A stretch of 55,074 nt of DNA from Chloroflexota bacterium (GCA_030447525.1 JAUJOR010000017.1:40943-96016); one strand, 5' to 3'; shown: positions 38,221 to 47,506, numbered from the stretch's first letter. Numbers and translations: made by a program. The notes: generated from the letters alone by a model not told the origin.

Positions 38221-38925
38221 CTAGGCGGCCTGGCGCGTGACCGTGGTGGTCATGGGGCGATCCACGTCCAGGTGACGACGGGTGCCCATGGCTCCACCGA
38301 GGGCGCTGGCACCCAAGGCAAGGGCTGACCCCAGCAAAGCACCCCAGGCGCCGTTACGGGCCGATTCAGCCGCCCGGGCGACGTCCGCCGGCCGAACTTG
38401 CGTCACCGCCCGCTGGGCCTGAGACGCGGCCCCCTGGGCGGCGTTCTGCACCTGCGCTGGATCGGCGTTCAGGGCGGAGACGAAGCTACCAACCGTCCCC
38501 AAGGCAAAGCCCAGTCCCTGGCCGGCCAACCATAGTGTCAGCGGGACGCCGAGCATGAACACCAGCGCACCGTTCAGGGAGCCCCAGCGGCGGTCGAATA
38601 CGGCCGCCGTGCGCCCGGCGACGTAGCCACCGAGGAGGAATGAGATGATGCCGGTGAGACCGCCCCAGATCGCGGACAGGGGTCCGCTTTCGGAAGGCGG
38701 GCCGCTACCGGCGGCGGCGCTCCCGGCATCCACCACCGTGAGACCGATGGCCAGCCCTAGCAAGCTCAGCAGCAGCAGCGAGGTGAGCGCGGTGAGTAGC
38801 CCGGCCACAATGGGACCGAACCGCACGCGATCGCGGTCCAGGTTGTACGCTTCGGGGATCTCCACCTCGGCCCCCTGCCGTCCTGAACGGACGTTCACTT
38901 GTTCGACGCGTCCTGTATCAGCCAT
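38221..38925 (-). CDS. Four-helix membrane protein, unknown
   Basis: 234 residues: a hydrophilic N-terminus, then about four hydrophobic segments (FGPIVAGLLTALTSLLLLSLLGLAIGL; LSAIWGGLTGIISFLLGGYVAGRTA; LNGALVFMLGVPLTLWLAGQGLGF; and a Gly/Ala-rich last one, GALLGSALALGASALGGAMG). The small-residue GGYVAGR motif resembles TIGR04086/YrzE-like membrane proteins but this is not certain. AGGAGT precedes ATG 38925. It stands alone. Confidence 0.7.
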   Translation of the reverse strand: MADTGRVEQVNVRSGRQGAEVEIPEAYNLDRDRVRFGPIVAGLLTALTSLLLLSLLGLAIGLTVVDAGSAAAGSGPPSESGPLSAIWGGLTGIISFLLGGYVAGRTAAVFDRRWGSLNGALVFMLGVPLTLWLAGQGLGFALGTVGSFVSALNADPAQVQNAAQGAASQAQRAVTQVRPADVARAAESARNGAWGALLGSALALGASALGGAMGTRRHLDVDRPMTTTVTRQAA

Positions 38926-39287
38926 TTGCGACTCCTATCCTGTTCTCATGCCTGCTTGTTTTCATGCTTGCTGGTGTAGCCCAGTATGGGAGACGCCACA
39001 TCAGCATCCCTCGAACCCGGTGTGCATTTCGCGTGCCAACGATGTACTCTACAGACCCCTATTCATCAAATAGAAGAGAGACAGAGAAGTCCTGCGTAGA
39101 TGCACCAGGTGAGAGACGCTCGATAGGGCGCCCTGGAACCGGTTAGATGGTCCGGTTAGTTAGAGAAGAGACTCGAACACGTCTTGTCGAAGGACTTATG
39201 TCGCCCTCGACAAACCCGTGCCAGACCCCGTGCGGGCCGACCGAAGTGTGGCTAACTGGGCGCCCATAGGAGGGGCGCTCCACTATC
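38926..39287. other. Intergenic, no gene recognised
   Basis: 362 nt, somewhat richer in A+T (39040-39150) than the surroundings. It lies upstream of the four-helix protein gene, so it probably carries its promoter, but no hexamer pair is convincing. Confidence 0.4.
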
Positions 39288-40049
39288 TCACAACCGGCCG
39301 GCCACGTGCTGCACGTGCTGCCAGAAGACGCGGCGCACCTCGGAAGCCCCCCGCAGGCTGGGCTCGATCGTGTTAGTGAACCAGGAAGGATCACCGGTCA
39401 GGAAGTGGCCGTGGAGGTCGGCCAGCGCCCCGTACCGGCCGGCCACCTCGGCGAGGAGGGCGTTGAGGCGGCGGTGATTCGAGCGCGCCAGGGCCGGGTC
39501 GACGCCGAGGAAGTTCCGCGCGTCGTCGCCGAAGGTAGGGTCGTAGACGTTGCCGAGCAGCACGGGCCGCACGGGGAGCTGCTGGAGAAAGCCCTCCAGG
39601 CGGGTCGCAAAGGCCTGCAGGCCGGGCCCGGAGTCTCGAATCAGGCCGGCGAGCAGATCGTTGCCGCCAATGGTGACGAGGGCGATGGCCGGCCCGTCGA
39701 CGCGTACGCCGCGCCCCTGCCCCGGCAGGTCGCTCACGGTCGCGCCGTCCTGCGCCCGGTGGACGAGGCGAGCCGCTCCTCGCGCGGTGAGATCCTGGCC
39801 CCGAAACTCTGGAAACAAACGGTCGTCGTTGCGCACCAGCAGCTGGCCGGGTGTGAGGCCGAGCTCGTTGTAGCGGCCACAGTCCAGGATCGAGTCGCCG
39901 AACGTGTAGAGCGTCACCATCCGCTTCGCCGAGAGCTGGGGCGACAACAGAGTACAAGCTGCCCCGGCCGTCCCGCCGGCGAGGCACGCCGCCCCGGCCA
40001 TGAGTAAGGTGCGACGTGGCGTCTTCCGGCCGCGCACGGACGCGGGCAT
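39288..40049 (-). CDS. Secreted SGNH/GDSL-family hydrolase
   Basis: 253 residues. The N-terminus has a basic region (RGRKTPRRT) and a hydrophobic stretch (LLMAGAACLAGGTAGAACTLL), an export or lipoprotein signal. Block I is FGDSILD with the nucleophile Ser, block III is IGGNDLL with Gly/Asn of the oxyanion hole, and block V is probably DLHGHFL near the end. Enzymes of this fold cleave ester bonds in lipids, acetylated sugars or peptidoglycan. It stands 12 nt before a glycine-zipper gene on the same strand. Confidence 0.82.
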   Translation of the reverse strand: MPASVRGRKTPRRTLLMAGAACLAGGTAGAACTLLSPQLSAKRMVTLYTFGDSILDCGRYNELGLTPGQLLVRNDDRLFPEFRGQDLTARGAARLVHRAQDGATVSDLPGQGRGVRVDGPAIALVTIGGNDLLAGLIRDSGPGLQAFATRLEGFLQQLPVRPVLLGNVYDPTFGDDARNFLGVDPALARSNHRRLNALLAEVAGRYGALADLHGHFLTGDPSWFTNTIEPSLRGASEVRRVFWQHVQHVAGRL

Positions 40050-40061
40050 TTGGCCTGCAGG

Positions 40062-40316
40062 TCAGACCCGCCGGCCGTCGGCCGTTGCCGAGGTGTCATC
40101 CTCCTGCGGCTCGTTGGCGCCAATGGCGGCCTCCAGGGCGCCCCCGAAGGCCCCCCCAAGCGCCCCGCCGACGAGCCCGCCGACGACGGCTCCGGGGAGG
40201 CCCCCCACCACCGTGCCGGCGATCGCCCCACTGGTGATGCCGGCCAGCGCCCCGCCGGCGACCGACTTCGTCCCGTCCGTCCCTTCGCTGTGGTTGGGTG
40301 TGTCCTTGCTGGCCAT
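40062..40316 (-). CDS. Glycine-zipper protein
   Basis: 84 residues, with a hydrophilic N-terminus (MASKDTPNHSEGTDGTKS) and one long Gly/Ala/Val stretch with G-x3-G spacing (AGGALAGITSGAIAGTVVGG, then PGAVVGGLVGGALGGAFGG), then an acidic tail. Such zippers insert in membranes. ATG 40316 has GGAG nine bases upstream. It is followed by the SGNH gene, likely an operon. Confidence 0.7.
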   Translation of the reverse strand: MASKDTPNHSEGTDGTKSVAGGALAGITSGAIAGTVVGGLPGAVVGGLVGGALGGAFGGALEAAIGANEPQEDDTSATADGRRV

Positions 40317-40479
40317 ACTCCGCTTCTCCAAAAGGTATCTCTCGGGCCCTGCCGAACGAGGCGCCCTCCCGGATAACGCATCCTCGTCCCAGATCGCCCC
40401 TGGGGTAATCTCAGCCTAAGAGGCCCCCGGCTACCCCCTCCTGGGGACAGCCCGGGGAGCCGAGATCTGCCAAAAGGGA

Positions 40480-41583
40480 TCAGGCCGACACCGAGAGCTG
40501 GCTACGCAGCTGCTCGCGCACTTGTGGCTCTCGGAGCTTGCGCAGGGCCTGGGCCTCGATCTGGCGGACGCGCTCCCGGGTGAGCCCGAGCTGCTCGCCG
40601 ATGCGCTCCAGCGGGTAGACGTGGCCATCGCCCAGGCCGAAGCGCAGCTGGAGGACGAGCTTTTCCCGCGGCGTAAGGGCGTTGTTGATCGTCCGCTCCG
40701 CCTCTTGCTTGAGGATGCGCTCCTGGGTGACTGCCTCCGGACCGGGGTCGGCCTGGTCCATCACCAGATCGGCGACGCGCGTTTCCTCGTCCTCTCCGAC
40801 AGGCTGGTCGATCGAGGAGGGCAGGCGCGCCGCCAGACGCGTCTCGGTGACTCGCTCGGGGGTCGTGCCCAGCTCGGCCGCCAGCTCGTCGTCGGTGGGC
40901 TCGCGCCCCAACTGCTGCGTCAGGCGCTGCTGGGTGGCGTTCAGCTTGGTCAGGGCCTCGCTGACATGCACCGGGAGGCGGATGGTACGGCCCTTGTCGG
41001 CGATGGCCCGGGTGATGGCCTGCCGGATCCACCAGGTGGCGTAGGTGGAGAACTTGAAGCCCCGGCGCCAGTCGAACTTCTGCACCGCCCGCATCAAGCC
41101 CAGGTTCCCCTCCTGGATCAGGTCGATCAGGGACAGCCCCCGCCCGGCGTAGCGCTTGGCCATGTTCACCACCAGGCGGAGATTGGCCAGGGTGAACTGC
41201 TGCAGGGCCTCGCTGTCACCTTGCTCGATGCGCTGGGCCAGATCCACCTCTTGTTCGGCCTTGATCAAGGGGATGTCGTGGATGTCTTTCAGGTACTGCC
41301 ACACCGGGTCGGTCTGGATCGGTTGGCCGGCCTCCTCCAGACGGTCGAGCTGCGCCTCGGTCTGCACGTCTTCCTGTACTGCTAAGAGCTCGGCCTCATC
41401 GGTGACCACCTCGATCTTCTGGTCAAGCAAGTATTGGTGGACGCCCTCCACCTCGGCCGTGTCCGGTGGCTCATCGGCGTCCTCGAACAGGGTGTCGATC
41501 TCGTCCTCGGTGACGTAGCCTCGCTCCTTGCCCCGTTCCACCAGGCTTTCCAGACCGGGAGTCTCCGGCCTGGGCCCCGCCAC
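40480..41583 (-). CDS. rpoD: Primary sigma-70 factor
   Basis: 367 residues. A short region 1.1 (LVERGKERGYVTEDEIDTLFED) is present, so this is a group 1 type. Region 2 is intact (NLRLVVNMAKRYAGRGLSLIDLIQEGNLGLMRAVQKFD...YATWWIRQAITRAIAD), followed by region 3 and region 4.2 with its helix-turn-helix (YPLERIGEQLGLTRERVRQIEAQALRKLR). It directs RNA polymerase to -10/-35 promoters. The GTG at 41583 gives a complete protein but has only a weak ribosome-binding site. A frame starting at ATG 41648 (MTDGKRRSVTPRRSSGGRAR) has a better one and ends in the other frame at a GGCGGGG run, so the true N-terminus may be a basic tail joined by a one-base indel. Confidence 0.93.
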   Translation of the reverse strand: MAGPRPETPGLESLVERGKERGYVTEDEIDTLFEDADEPPDTAEVEGVHQYLLDQKIEVVTDEAELLAVQEDVQTEAQLDRLEEAGQPIQTDPVWQYLKDIHDIPLIKAEQEVDLAQRIEQGDSEALQQFTLANLRLVVNMAKRYAGRGLSLIDLIQEGNLGLMRAVQKFDWRRGFKFSTYATWWIRQAITRAIADKGRTIRLPVHVSEALTKLNATQQRLTQQLGREPTDDELAAELGTTPERVTETRLAARLPSSIDQPVGEDEETRVADLVMDQADPGPEAVTQERILKQEAERTINNALTPREKLVLQLRFGLGDGHVYPLERIGEQLGLTRERVRQIEAQALRKLREPQVREQLRSQLSVSA

Positions 41584-42162
41584 CGGCGGCGCGCGCCCGT
41601 CCCCCGCTACTGCGACGCGGCGTGACGCTGCGACGTTTCCCGTCGGTCATCGCTGGGTTCTCTCCGTCTCCTGATTTCGCCATCTGATGTCACCGGCCGG
41701 CCACTCCTGGGCAGCCGGCACCCTTGACTGTCTTCTGGGTGCCGGCGCGTGGCCGACGGCGTAGCCGCCATGTGTCCGCAAGGGGTGTGGCCAACGGCGC
41801 AGCCACTATGTGCCCGCAAGCGGCGTGCCACCTGCTGTATCTGGGCACCTGCGGGTGAGGGCCGCAGGTCAGGGCGCTAGGGGCGCGTGCTCCAGGCCGG
41901 ACACCACGAAAGGTCGCCCCCGGTGGCCAGGCCTAACTGCTCCAGCTGGTCGAAGCGGGCCCCACCTACCCGATTCCCTGGCCCTCTCCATTATCGCTGA
42001 AAGCCCGTCACGGAGCATCCGGCCCCCGCCGGGCGTCCGGCAACTAGTCGTCGGGGGCATCTGGGGGCGTGGACGTTCCGGCAGCGTCAACCCCTGCGCT
42101 CGTGGCACGGAGATTGCCAGGGGCGGCCTGCCGTTTCCAGAGAGAGCCCCCGGCGGGCAATC
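41584..42162. other. rpoD upstream region: hairpin and 38-nt imperfect repeat
   Basis: GCCGGCACCC (41714-41723) and GGGTGCCGGC (41737-41746) form a perfect 10-bp stem with a 13-nt loop. Directly after it, a 36-nt segment (41747-41782) is repeated at 41785-41820 with several mismatches and a 38-nt period. The rest shows no gene. This region should hold the promoter of rpoD and that of the secreted protein. Confidence 0.55.
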
Positions 42163-43170
42163 TTGTCTAGCAGTAAGAGGGAGCAGGGTATAGATGCGCA
42201 GCGTAAGCCACTGAGGAAGGTCGTTCCCGTCACGGCACTGGCCTTGGCCATGGTGCTGGGTGCAGGCGAGGCGGCGATGGCGGCTACGGGCCTCGGCGCC
42301 CCAGCGTCGTCGATCAGCCCGCAGGCCACCGGGCAGAACCAGTCCGGCCAGCCGAGCCAGGACCAGGGTGCTTCCACTGGACAGCAGGGGGGGCAGGCTG
42401 GAGCCAACAGCCAGCAGGGGGCCATGGGCGACGCCTCTGAGGGAGCGGGCACCGCCGAGACCTCCGGCGCCAGCGGCCCCGCGGCCGCCACCGGCACGCA
42501 GCAGGACCAGCCAACCGGCCAGCAAGCCACCAGCGGGACGAGCGACGCCACCGGCACTACGGGCACTACGGGCGCTGCCAGCTCTATGGGCGCTACGGGC
42601 ATCCAGCCGAGTGGCCAGCCCGGTATCGCCGGCGCCCCGGAAGTCCCCAGGGCGGCCGACGGGCGGTCGCTGCTTAACGAGCCCAGCTTCGTGCAGGCCC
42701 TCTTCAATTTTGTGTGGGGACCTCGGGCCGCTGAGCGGTGGGTGCAGGAGCACAACGCCGAGCTGGCACGCCTGGGCTTTCCGAGCGGTACAGGGAGTCA
42801 GCTGGGCCAGGGGGCCACAGGCGCTACAGGCGTCACGGGGACCCAGCCGGCGACGTCCGGCACCACTGGTACGACGGGCACCACCAGTACGACGGGCACT
42901 ACAGGGGTAACCGGTGGCGCAGGTATCACTGACGCCCCTGCTATGGGCACGTCCGGCGATGCCGGCAGCACCGAAGGCACCGGCACCACCAGCGGCTCCG
43001 TCACCGGCGGTACCGCCGGTACCACCGGGCCGGGCAGCACCGCGACTGGCGCGGATGCAGGTACCGGCGGCACCGGGACGGCAACCGGTGGGGCCGGCGA
43101 TACGGGTAGCGGTACCACCAGCGGCGCCGGCAGCGCCCCCAGCGGGGCCCAGGGCGCTACGGGCAGCTAG
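42163..43170 (+). CDS. Secreted Gly-X-Thr-rich low-complexity protein
   Basis: 335 residues. A signal peptide is visible (RKVVPVTALALAMVLGAGEAAMA, cleavage after AMA). The mature protein has two low-complexity arms rich in Gly, Thr, Ala, Ser and Gln, with runs of Gly-X-Thr triplets (GATGATGVTG; GTTGTTGTTS), on either side of a compact core of about 40 residues (SLLNEPSFVQALFNFVWG, then PRAAERWVQEHNAELARLGF). The GXT triplets recall bacterial collagen-like glycoproteins such as BclA, though Pro is scarce. The start is TTG 42163; no ATG or GTG in frame precedes the signal peptide. It probably lies at the cell surface. A strong hairpin follows. Confidence 0.72.
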   Translation: MSSSKREQGIDAQRKPLRKVVPVTALALAMVLGAGEAAMAATGLGAPASSISPQATGQNQSGQPSQDQGASTGQQGGQAGANSQQGAMGDASEGAGTAETSGASGPAAATGTQQDQPTGQQATSGTSDATGTTGTTGAASSMGATGIQPSGQPGIAGAPEVPRAADGRSLLNEPSFVQALFNFVWGPRAAERWVQEHNAELARLGFPSGTGSQLGQGATGATGVTGTQPATSGTTGTTGTTSTTGTTGVTGGAGITDAPAMGTSGDAGSTEGTGTTSGSVTGGTAGTTGPGSTATGADAGTGGTGTATGGAGDTGSGTTSGAGSAPSGAQGATGS

Positions 43171-43206
43171 GCGATCACCGAGCGTCAGGGGCCTCCGGCA
43201 CGTCCC

Positions 43207-43236
43207 GGGGGCGGGTGGGGATCCCCACCCGCCCCC
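43207..43236. terminator. Perfect 30-bp palindrome between convergent genes
   Basis: GGGGGCGGGTGGGGA and its exact complement TCCCCACCCGCCCCC lie back to back, followed on the plus strand by CGTCTTGCTCT. It sits between the stop of the secreted protein and the stop of the cupin gene, so it probably ends transcription for the first or both. Confidence 0.65.
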
Positions 43237-43346
43237 CGTCTTGCTCTACGTAGGGTCCCGGTGCGCTCGGGCGATGATGCGTCTACTTGTACTCGTTCAC
43301 TTGTACTGGTCTACCCGAGCCTAGTGGCCGGGCCTAGTGGCCGGGC

Positions 43347-43733
43347 CTAGTGGTGGTGCGTCCGCTCGTACTCGTCTGCCTCGGCCTTGGTGTGATGGAC
43401 CGTCCCATCCGGGTGCTCGGGGGGCGAATAGAGGGTGTACAGTCGGAGGGCCTCGGTGGCCGACGTGTTGACCACGTTGTGCTCTGTCCCTGCCGGGATG
43501 ACGACGATGTCGCCGTCTTGCAGGGGGTGCCGCTCGCCGTTCAGGATGGCCGCGCCATCGCCGGACTCGACGCGGATGAACTGGTCACGGTTTTGGTGTA
43601 CCTCCATCCCAATCTCCTCGCCGGGACGGAGCGTCATGACCACCAGCTGGCTGTGGGGCGCTGTGTAGAGGACTTCCCGGAAGCTGTCGTTCTGCAGGGT
43701 CTTCTGCTCGATGTTAGTGGTGTAACCGGTCAT
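43347..43733 (-). CDS. Cupin-domain protein
   Basis: 128 residues. The two cupin motifs are clear: PGEEIGMEVHQNRDQFIRVESG (His, Gln/Glu ligands) and DGDIVVIPAGTEHNVVNT (His). The end is His-rich (KAEADEYERTHHH), which may bind metal. Related single-domain cupins act as isomerases or metal-binding proteins; the reaction is not evident. ATG 43733 gives the family N-terminus. The region just past the stop holds 13-nt tandem repeats (CTAGTGGCCGGGC, 43321-43346) that duplicate the stop. Confidence 0.85.
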   Translation of the reverse strand: MTGYTTNIEQKTLQNDSFREVLYTAPHSQLVVMTLRPGEEIGMEVHQNRDQFIRVESGDGAAILNGERHPLQDGDIVVIPAGTEHNVVNTSATEALRLYTLYSPPEHPDGTVHHTKAEADEYERTHHH

Positions 43734-44021
43734 AGTGCCGCCTTGCGTGGCAACTTCCGTGCCCCCGGTTCCCATCCCTCGGCCCTACGCTCAACCCGAG
43801 GGATCTCAGGGGCCGGTTTGCTCCCTCTCGCCAGGCCAAAGGAGGCGGTCGGTGGTGGCGATGGTACGCTGTGGGGGCACGAGTGCCGGGGCACTCCCGG
43901 CAGCCGTGGCCGGCCCCAGGGAAGGGATGACGAGAGCGGGAGCAGGAGCTTGGTCACCACGCCTCCAACATCAGGTGAGAATCGCGCTACGAGGGACGGC
44001 AGGGGACACGGGGGCCGTAGT

Positions 44022-46055
44022 GTGGTTGTGGACACGGGGCGTAGCCCCTATGCCCGACTGCGCCCGGTGGCCATCGCCGCCGTGCGCCTGGAGGACGCCT
44101 TCTGGGCGCCGCGCCGGCGGCTGCTACAGGACATCACCCTGCGACAACAGTACGAGCAGTGTGAGCTGACGGGACGCCTGGACAACTTTAGGCGTGCCGC
44201 CGGCAAGCTCCAGATCCCCTTTCAGGGGCGGTACTACAACGACTCGGACGTCTACAAGTGGCTCGAGGCGGCGAGCTTCGCCCTGGCCGGTGAGCCAGAC
44301 CAGACCCTGGAGGGCCTGGTGGACGGCGTCGTGGCCGAGATCGCCGCTGCGCAATCGCCGGACGGGTACCTCAACACCTATTTCACGTTCGAGCGCGAGG
44401 CCGAGCGCTGGACGGATCTCACCACCAAGCACGAGATGTATTGCGCCGGGCACTTGATCCAGGCCGCCATTGCCCACCACCGGGTCACTGGCAAACGCAC
44501 GTTGCTCAACGTGGCCATCCGCCTGGCAGACCACATCTGCGCCACCTTTGGCCCCCAGGCCCGCCCGGGAGCCGACGGACATGAAGAGATCGAGCTGGCG
44601 ATGGTGGAGCTGTCGCGGGAGACGGGTGACCGGCGCTACGTCGACGCGGCTCTGTTCTTCCTGGACCAGCGCGGTCGGCAGCCCCCAGTGATCGGCGGCT
44701 CCCCCTACCACCAGGATCACCTCCCCGTACGCCGGCAGCACGAGATCGTCGGCCACGCCGTGCGGGCGACGTACCTCGCCTGCGGCATGACCGACGTCGC
44801 CGCCGAGACGGGGGATGCGGGACTGCTGGAGGCGCTGGACCACCTCTGGGAGAGCGCCTTTGGGCGCAAGGCGTATCTCACCGGGGGGCTGGGGGCGCGC
44901 TGGTCGGGCGAGGCCTTCGGCGCCGACTACGAGCTGCCGAGCGAACGGGCCTACGCCGAGACCTGCGCCGCCATCGGGGGCTTTATGTGGAACTGGCGCC
45001 GGCTGGCGCTAGGCCCAGGCGCCCCCGATGGGAGTTCCACCGGCGGGACTCCTGCCAGGAGTCCTACCAACGTCAGTCCACTTGATGGGAGTCCTCCTGG
45101 TGGGGACGGGGCCGCCAGGGGCGCTGCCGGCGGGCACTTCGCTGATTGGATGGAGACCGCCCTCTACAACGGCATCCTCTCCGGGCTGTCCCTGGATGGG
45201 ACGGAGTACTTCTACCAGAACCCCCTGGCCGACGGCGGGCACCACCGGCGCCAGCCGTGGTTTGGCACCGCCTGCTGCCCGCCGAACATCGCCCGCCTCT
45301 TGTTGAGCCTGCCTGGCTACTGCTACAGCACGTCGCCGGAAGGGCTGTGGGTGCACCTTTACGCCGCCGGTGAGGTGCGCGCCCCCCTGGGGGCCCCCCA
45401 GTGGGCCCCGCTGGGGGCTGGCGCACTCGGCTCGACGGCGACCATCCGGGTGGAGACGTCGTACCCCTGGGACGGGGTGATACGCCTGACGGTGCAGACC
45501 CCGCCTGGGCAGACACCCCGCGAGCCGGGGGGCCTCTTCTTGCGCATCCCTGGTTGGTGCGAGCAGGCGCGCCTGACCGTGAACGGCGTCCCGGCAGGGG
45601 CCGATCTCCGTCCGGGCACCTACGCCGAGCTGCGCCGGGAGTGGCGCACCGGCGACGTGGTGGAGCTGGACCTCCCCATGACCGTCCGCCGTGTCGTGGG
45701 GCATCCTCGGGTTACCGCGACGCACGGACGCGTGGCCCTGGCGCGTGGCCCGTTGGTCTACTGCCTGGAGGGCGTCGATCATCCCGGCGTGGATGTCCGT
45801 GACCTGGAGCTTCCCAGTAGCGCGGAGTTGCGTGCCGAGCGGGCCGCGGGCCTGCTCGGGGGCGTGACGATCGTCCGCGGGCAGGCCGTAAGCGCCCCCC
45901 CGGACGACTGGGATGGACGCCTGTACCGCAGGCAGGGAGAGGACGTCCAGGGCGGGGCCGCGCGTCGCCCCGTGCCTTTCGTGGCCATCCCTTACTACGC
46001 CTGGGCCAACCGCGCTCCAGGCCCGATGCAGGTATGGATGCGAGCCGGCGACTGA
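44022..46055 (+). CDS. GH127 beta-L-arabinofuranosidase-like glycoside hydrolase
   Basis: About 677 residues of the DUF1680/GH127 family, (alpha/alpha)6 barrel plus beta domains. The zinc and catalytic set of HypBA1 is present: Glu312 and Cys314 (AETCAAIGGFMWNWRR), then Cys417-Cys418 (GTACCPPN), the second Cys being the nucleophile in the model enzyme. SPDGYLNTYF, HEMYCAGHLIQAA and LTGGLG are family blocks. It removes beta-L-arabinofuranose from plant glycans. There is no signal peptide, so it acts on imported oligosaccharides. GTG 44022 is the likely start; the frame is open far upstream but that part is the reverse of the cupin gene. Residues about 331-370 are an extra Gly/Pro/Ser-rich loop with imperfect DNA repeats. 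Confidence 0.88.
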   Translation: MVVDTGRSPYARLRPVAIAAVRLEDAFWAPRRRLLQDITLRQQYEQCELTGRLDNFRRAAGKLQIPFQGRYYNDSDVYKWLEAASFALAGEPDQTLEGLVDGVVAEIAAAQSPDGYLNTYFTFEREAERWTDLTTKHEMYCAGHLIQAAIAHHRVTGKRTLLNVAIRLADHICATFGPQARPGADGHEEIELAMVELSRETGDRRYVDAALFFLDQRGRQPPVIGGSPYHQDHLPVRRQHEIVGHAVRATYLACGMTDVAAETGDAGLLEALDHLWESAFGRKAYLTGGLGARWSGEAFGADYELPSERAYAETCAAIGGFMWNWRRLALGPGAPDGSSTGGTPARSPTNVSPLDGSPPGGDGAARGAAGGHFADWMETALYNGILSGLSLDGTEYFYQNPLADGGHHRRQPWFGTACCPPNIARLLLSLPGYCYSTSPEGLWVHLYAAGEVRAPLGAPQWAPLGAGALGSTATIRVETSYPWDGVIRLTVQTPPGQTPREPGGLFLRIPGWCEQARLTVNGVPAGADLRPGTYAELRREWRTGDVVELDLPMTVRRVVGHPRVTATHGRVALARGPLVYCLEGVDHPGVDVRDLELPSSAELRAERAAGLLGGVTIVRGQAVSAPPDDWDGRLYRRQGEDVQGGAARRPVPFVAIPYYAWANRAPGPMQVWMRAGD

Positions 46056-46280
46056 CGCCTGGGAGTTGATGCCGGGGAGTGACCTGCCGGACTGAGGCTC
46101 TCCGGTCCGCCAGCGGCCCCACTCACGGCTAGATCTGGGAGGGTACGATACCGCAGCGTAGCGCAGGTCGGGTGGGCCAGTGGGGCGGGTCGAGCCAGTG
46201 GAGGTGGATCCCCAGGTCGGCCCTGGTGGGGCACCAGCCCGGAGGACCACCCCCAGACGACGAGGAGCATGGGAGCAGAG

Positions 46281-47336
46281 ATGGCCACTAAACGGTACAG
46301 AGTAGGTATTGCCGGGGTGGGGCACGGCCACGTGTCCGCGCATCTACGGGAGTGGAAAGGGATTGGGCAGGCCGAGGTCGTCGCCATCGCCGACCCGAAT
46401 ACCGCCGAGCGGCAAGGATACGTCCGCCGGTTCGAGCTGAACGGCGTACGTGAGCATGACTCGATCGAGGCGATGCTGGCGACGGAGGAGCTAGACGTGG
46501 TCAGCGTCTGCACCGAGACGTCGCGCCACGCCGAGGTGGTGGAGTGGGCAGCGGCCCGCCGGGTGCACAGCATCGTGGAGAAGCCCCTGGCGTTCTCTCT
46601 GGCCGACGCCGAGCGGATGTACGTCGCGGCCGGGAAGTACGGCGTCCAGGTGGCGACCAACTACCCGTCGCGCTGGCCGTCCGGCACGTTGCAGCGCGTG
46701 GTGGACTTCGTCAAAGAGGGTGGCATCGGGCGAGTGTATGAGGTGCGCCACCGAGGGGGTGGCCCCAAGCCACGGGCCATCGACGCCAACACCTTCTTCC
46801 AGTGGCTCTATCAGCCGGCCTACAACGGCGCCGGGGCCTACATGGACTACTGCTGCTATGGCGCCGACCTGGTCTGCGACGTGCTCGGCCAGCCGGCCAC
46901 GGTGTACGCCATGGCCGGACGCTGGGCCCGCACCGACCTGGTCGCCGACGACAACGCCCGCATGCTGTGTACCTACCAGCGGGGCGCGGGCCTGATCGAG
47001 GCGACCTGGACGATCTTGGGCCACGTCCCGGCGTCCACCCACTTTGCCGGGGAGACGGGTACCGTCGTGCTCATGGGGCGGGACTCCGTGCTCCTCTACG
47101 ACGCCGACCACCCGGATGGGCGTCCCCTGGAGGCGGGTGAGCTGGCGGCGCCAACGGCCGATCCCAACCTACCGGCGCACCTGGTGCGTTGCCTGGACGA
47201 AGGGCGCCCGGTGGCACCCTGGGCGGGGATCGAGGCGCAGCGTAACGTCACCGAGGTGCTGGACGCCGGCCTGCGCTCCATCGCCGGCGGTGCACCCGTC
47301 CACCTCCCGTTGCCCCTGCCCCTGATGCAAGCGTAG
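46281..47336 (+). CDS. Gfo/Idh/MocA-family oxidoreductase
   Basis: 351 residues. Rossmann motif GIAGVGHGHVSAHL, EKP motif VEKPLAF, and the substrate domain with YNGAGAYMDYCCYGADL, where a Tyr-x-Asp-Tyr pattern replaces the common His of this family. ATG 46281 has GGAG five bases upstream; an alternative ATG lies at 46269. It follows the GH127 gene on the same strand by 225 nt and may share its control, fitting a role in sugar or sugar-acid oxidation. Confidence 0.9.
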   Translation: MATKRYRVGIAGVGHGHVSAHLREWKGIGQAEVVAIADPNTAERQGYVRRFELNGVREHDSIEAMLATEELDVVSVCTETSRHAEVVEWAAARRVHSIVEKPLAFSLADAERMYVAAGKYGVQVATNYPSRWPSGTLQRVVDFVKEGGIGRVYEVRHRGGGPKPRAIDANTFFQWLYQPAYNGAGAYMDYCCYGADLVCDVLGQPATVYAMAGRWARTDLVADDNARMLCTYQRGAGLIEATWTILGHVPASTHFAGETGTVVLMGRDSVLLYDADHPDGRPLEAGELAAPTADPNLPAHLVRCLDEGRPVAPWAGIEAQRNVTEVLDAGLRSIAGGAPVHLPLPLPLMQA

Positions 47337-47506
47337 TCTGCTCGGGGCGCACCCAAGGATGCCGGCTCACCTCAGGGCAACTCTCCCCGGGCGCTGCCCC
47401 AGCGGCGGGTACTCTGCAGCAGGGAGTTACTGTGGCCTGGGCCCACATCGAGCGCCGCGACGTCAGCCAGGGGGGGCTGGCGGGGTGGCCCAGAGGCGTC
47501 GCCGGG

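Noticed and set aside
43350..44021. Long N-terminal extension of the GH127 gene
   Set aside because: It is the reverse of the cupin gene and a promoter gap; family homology begins only after 44050.
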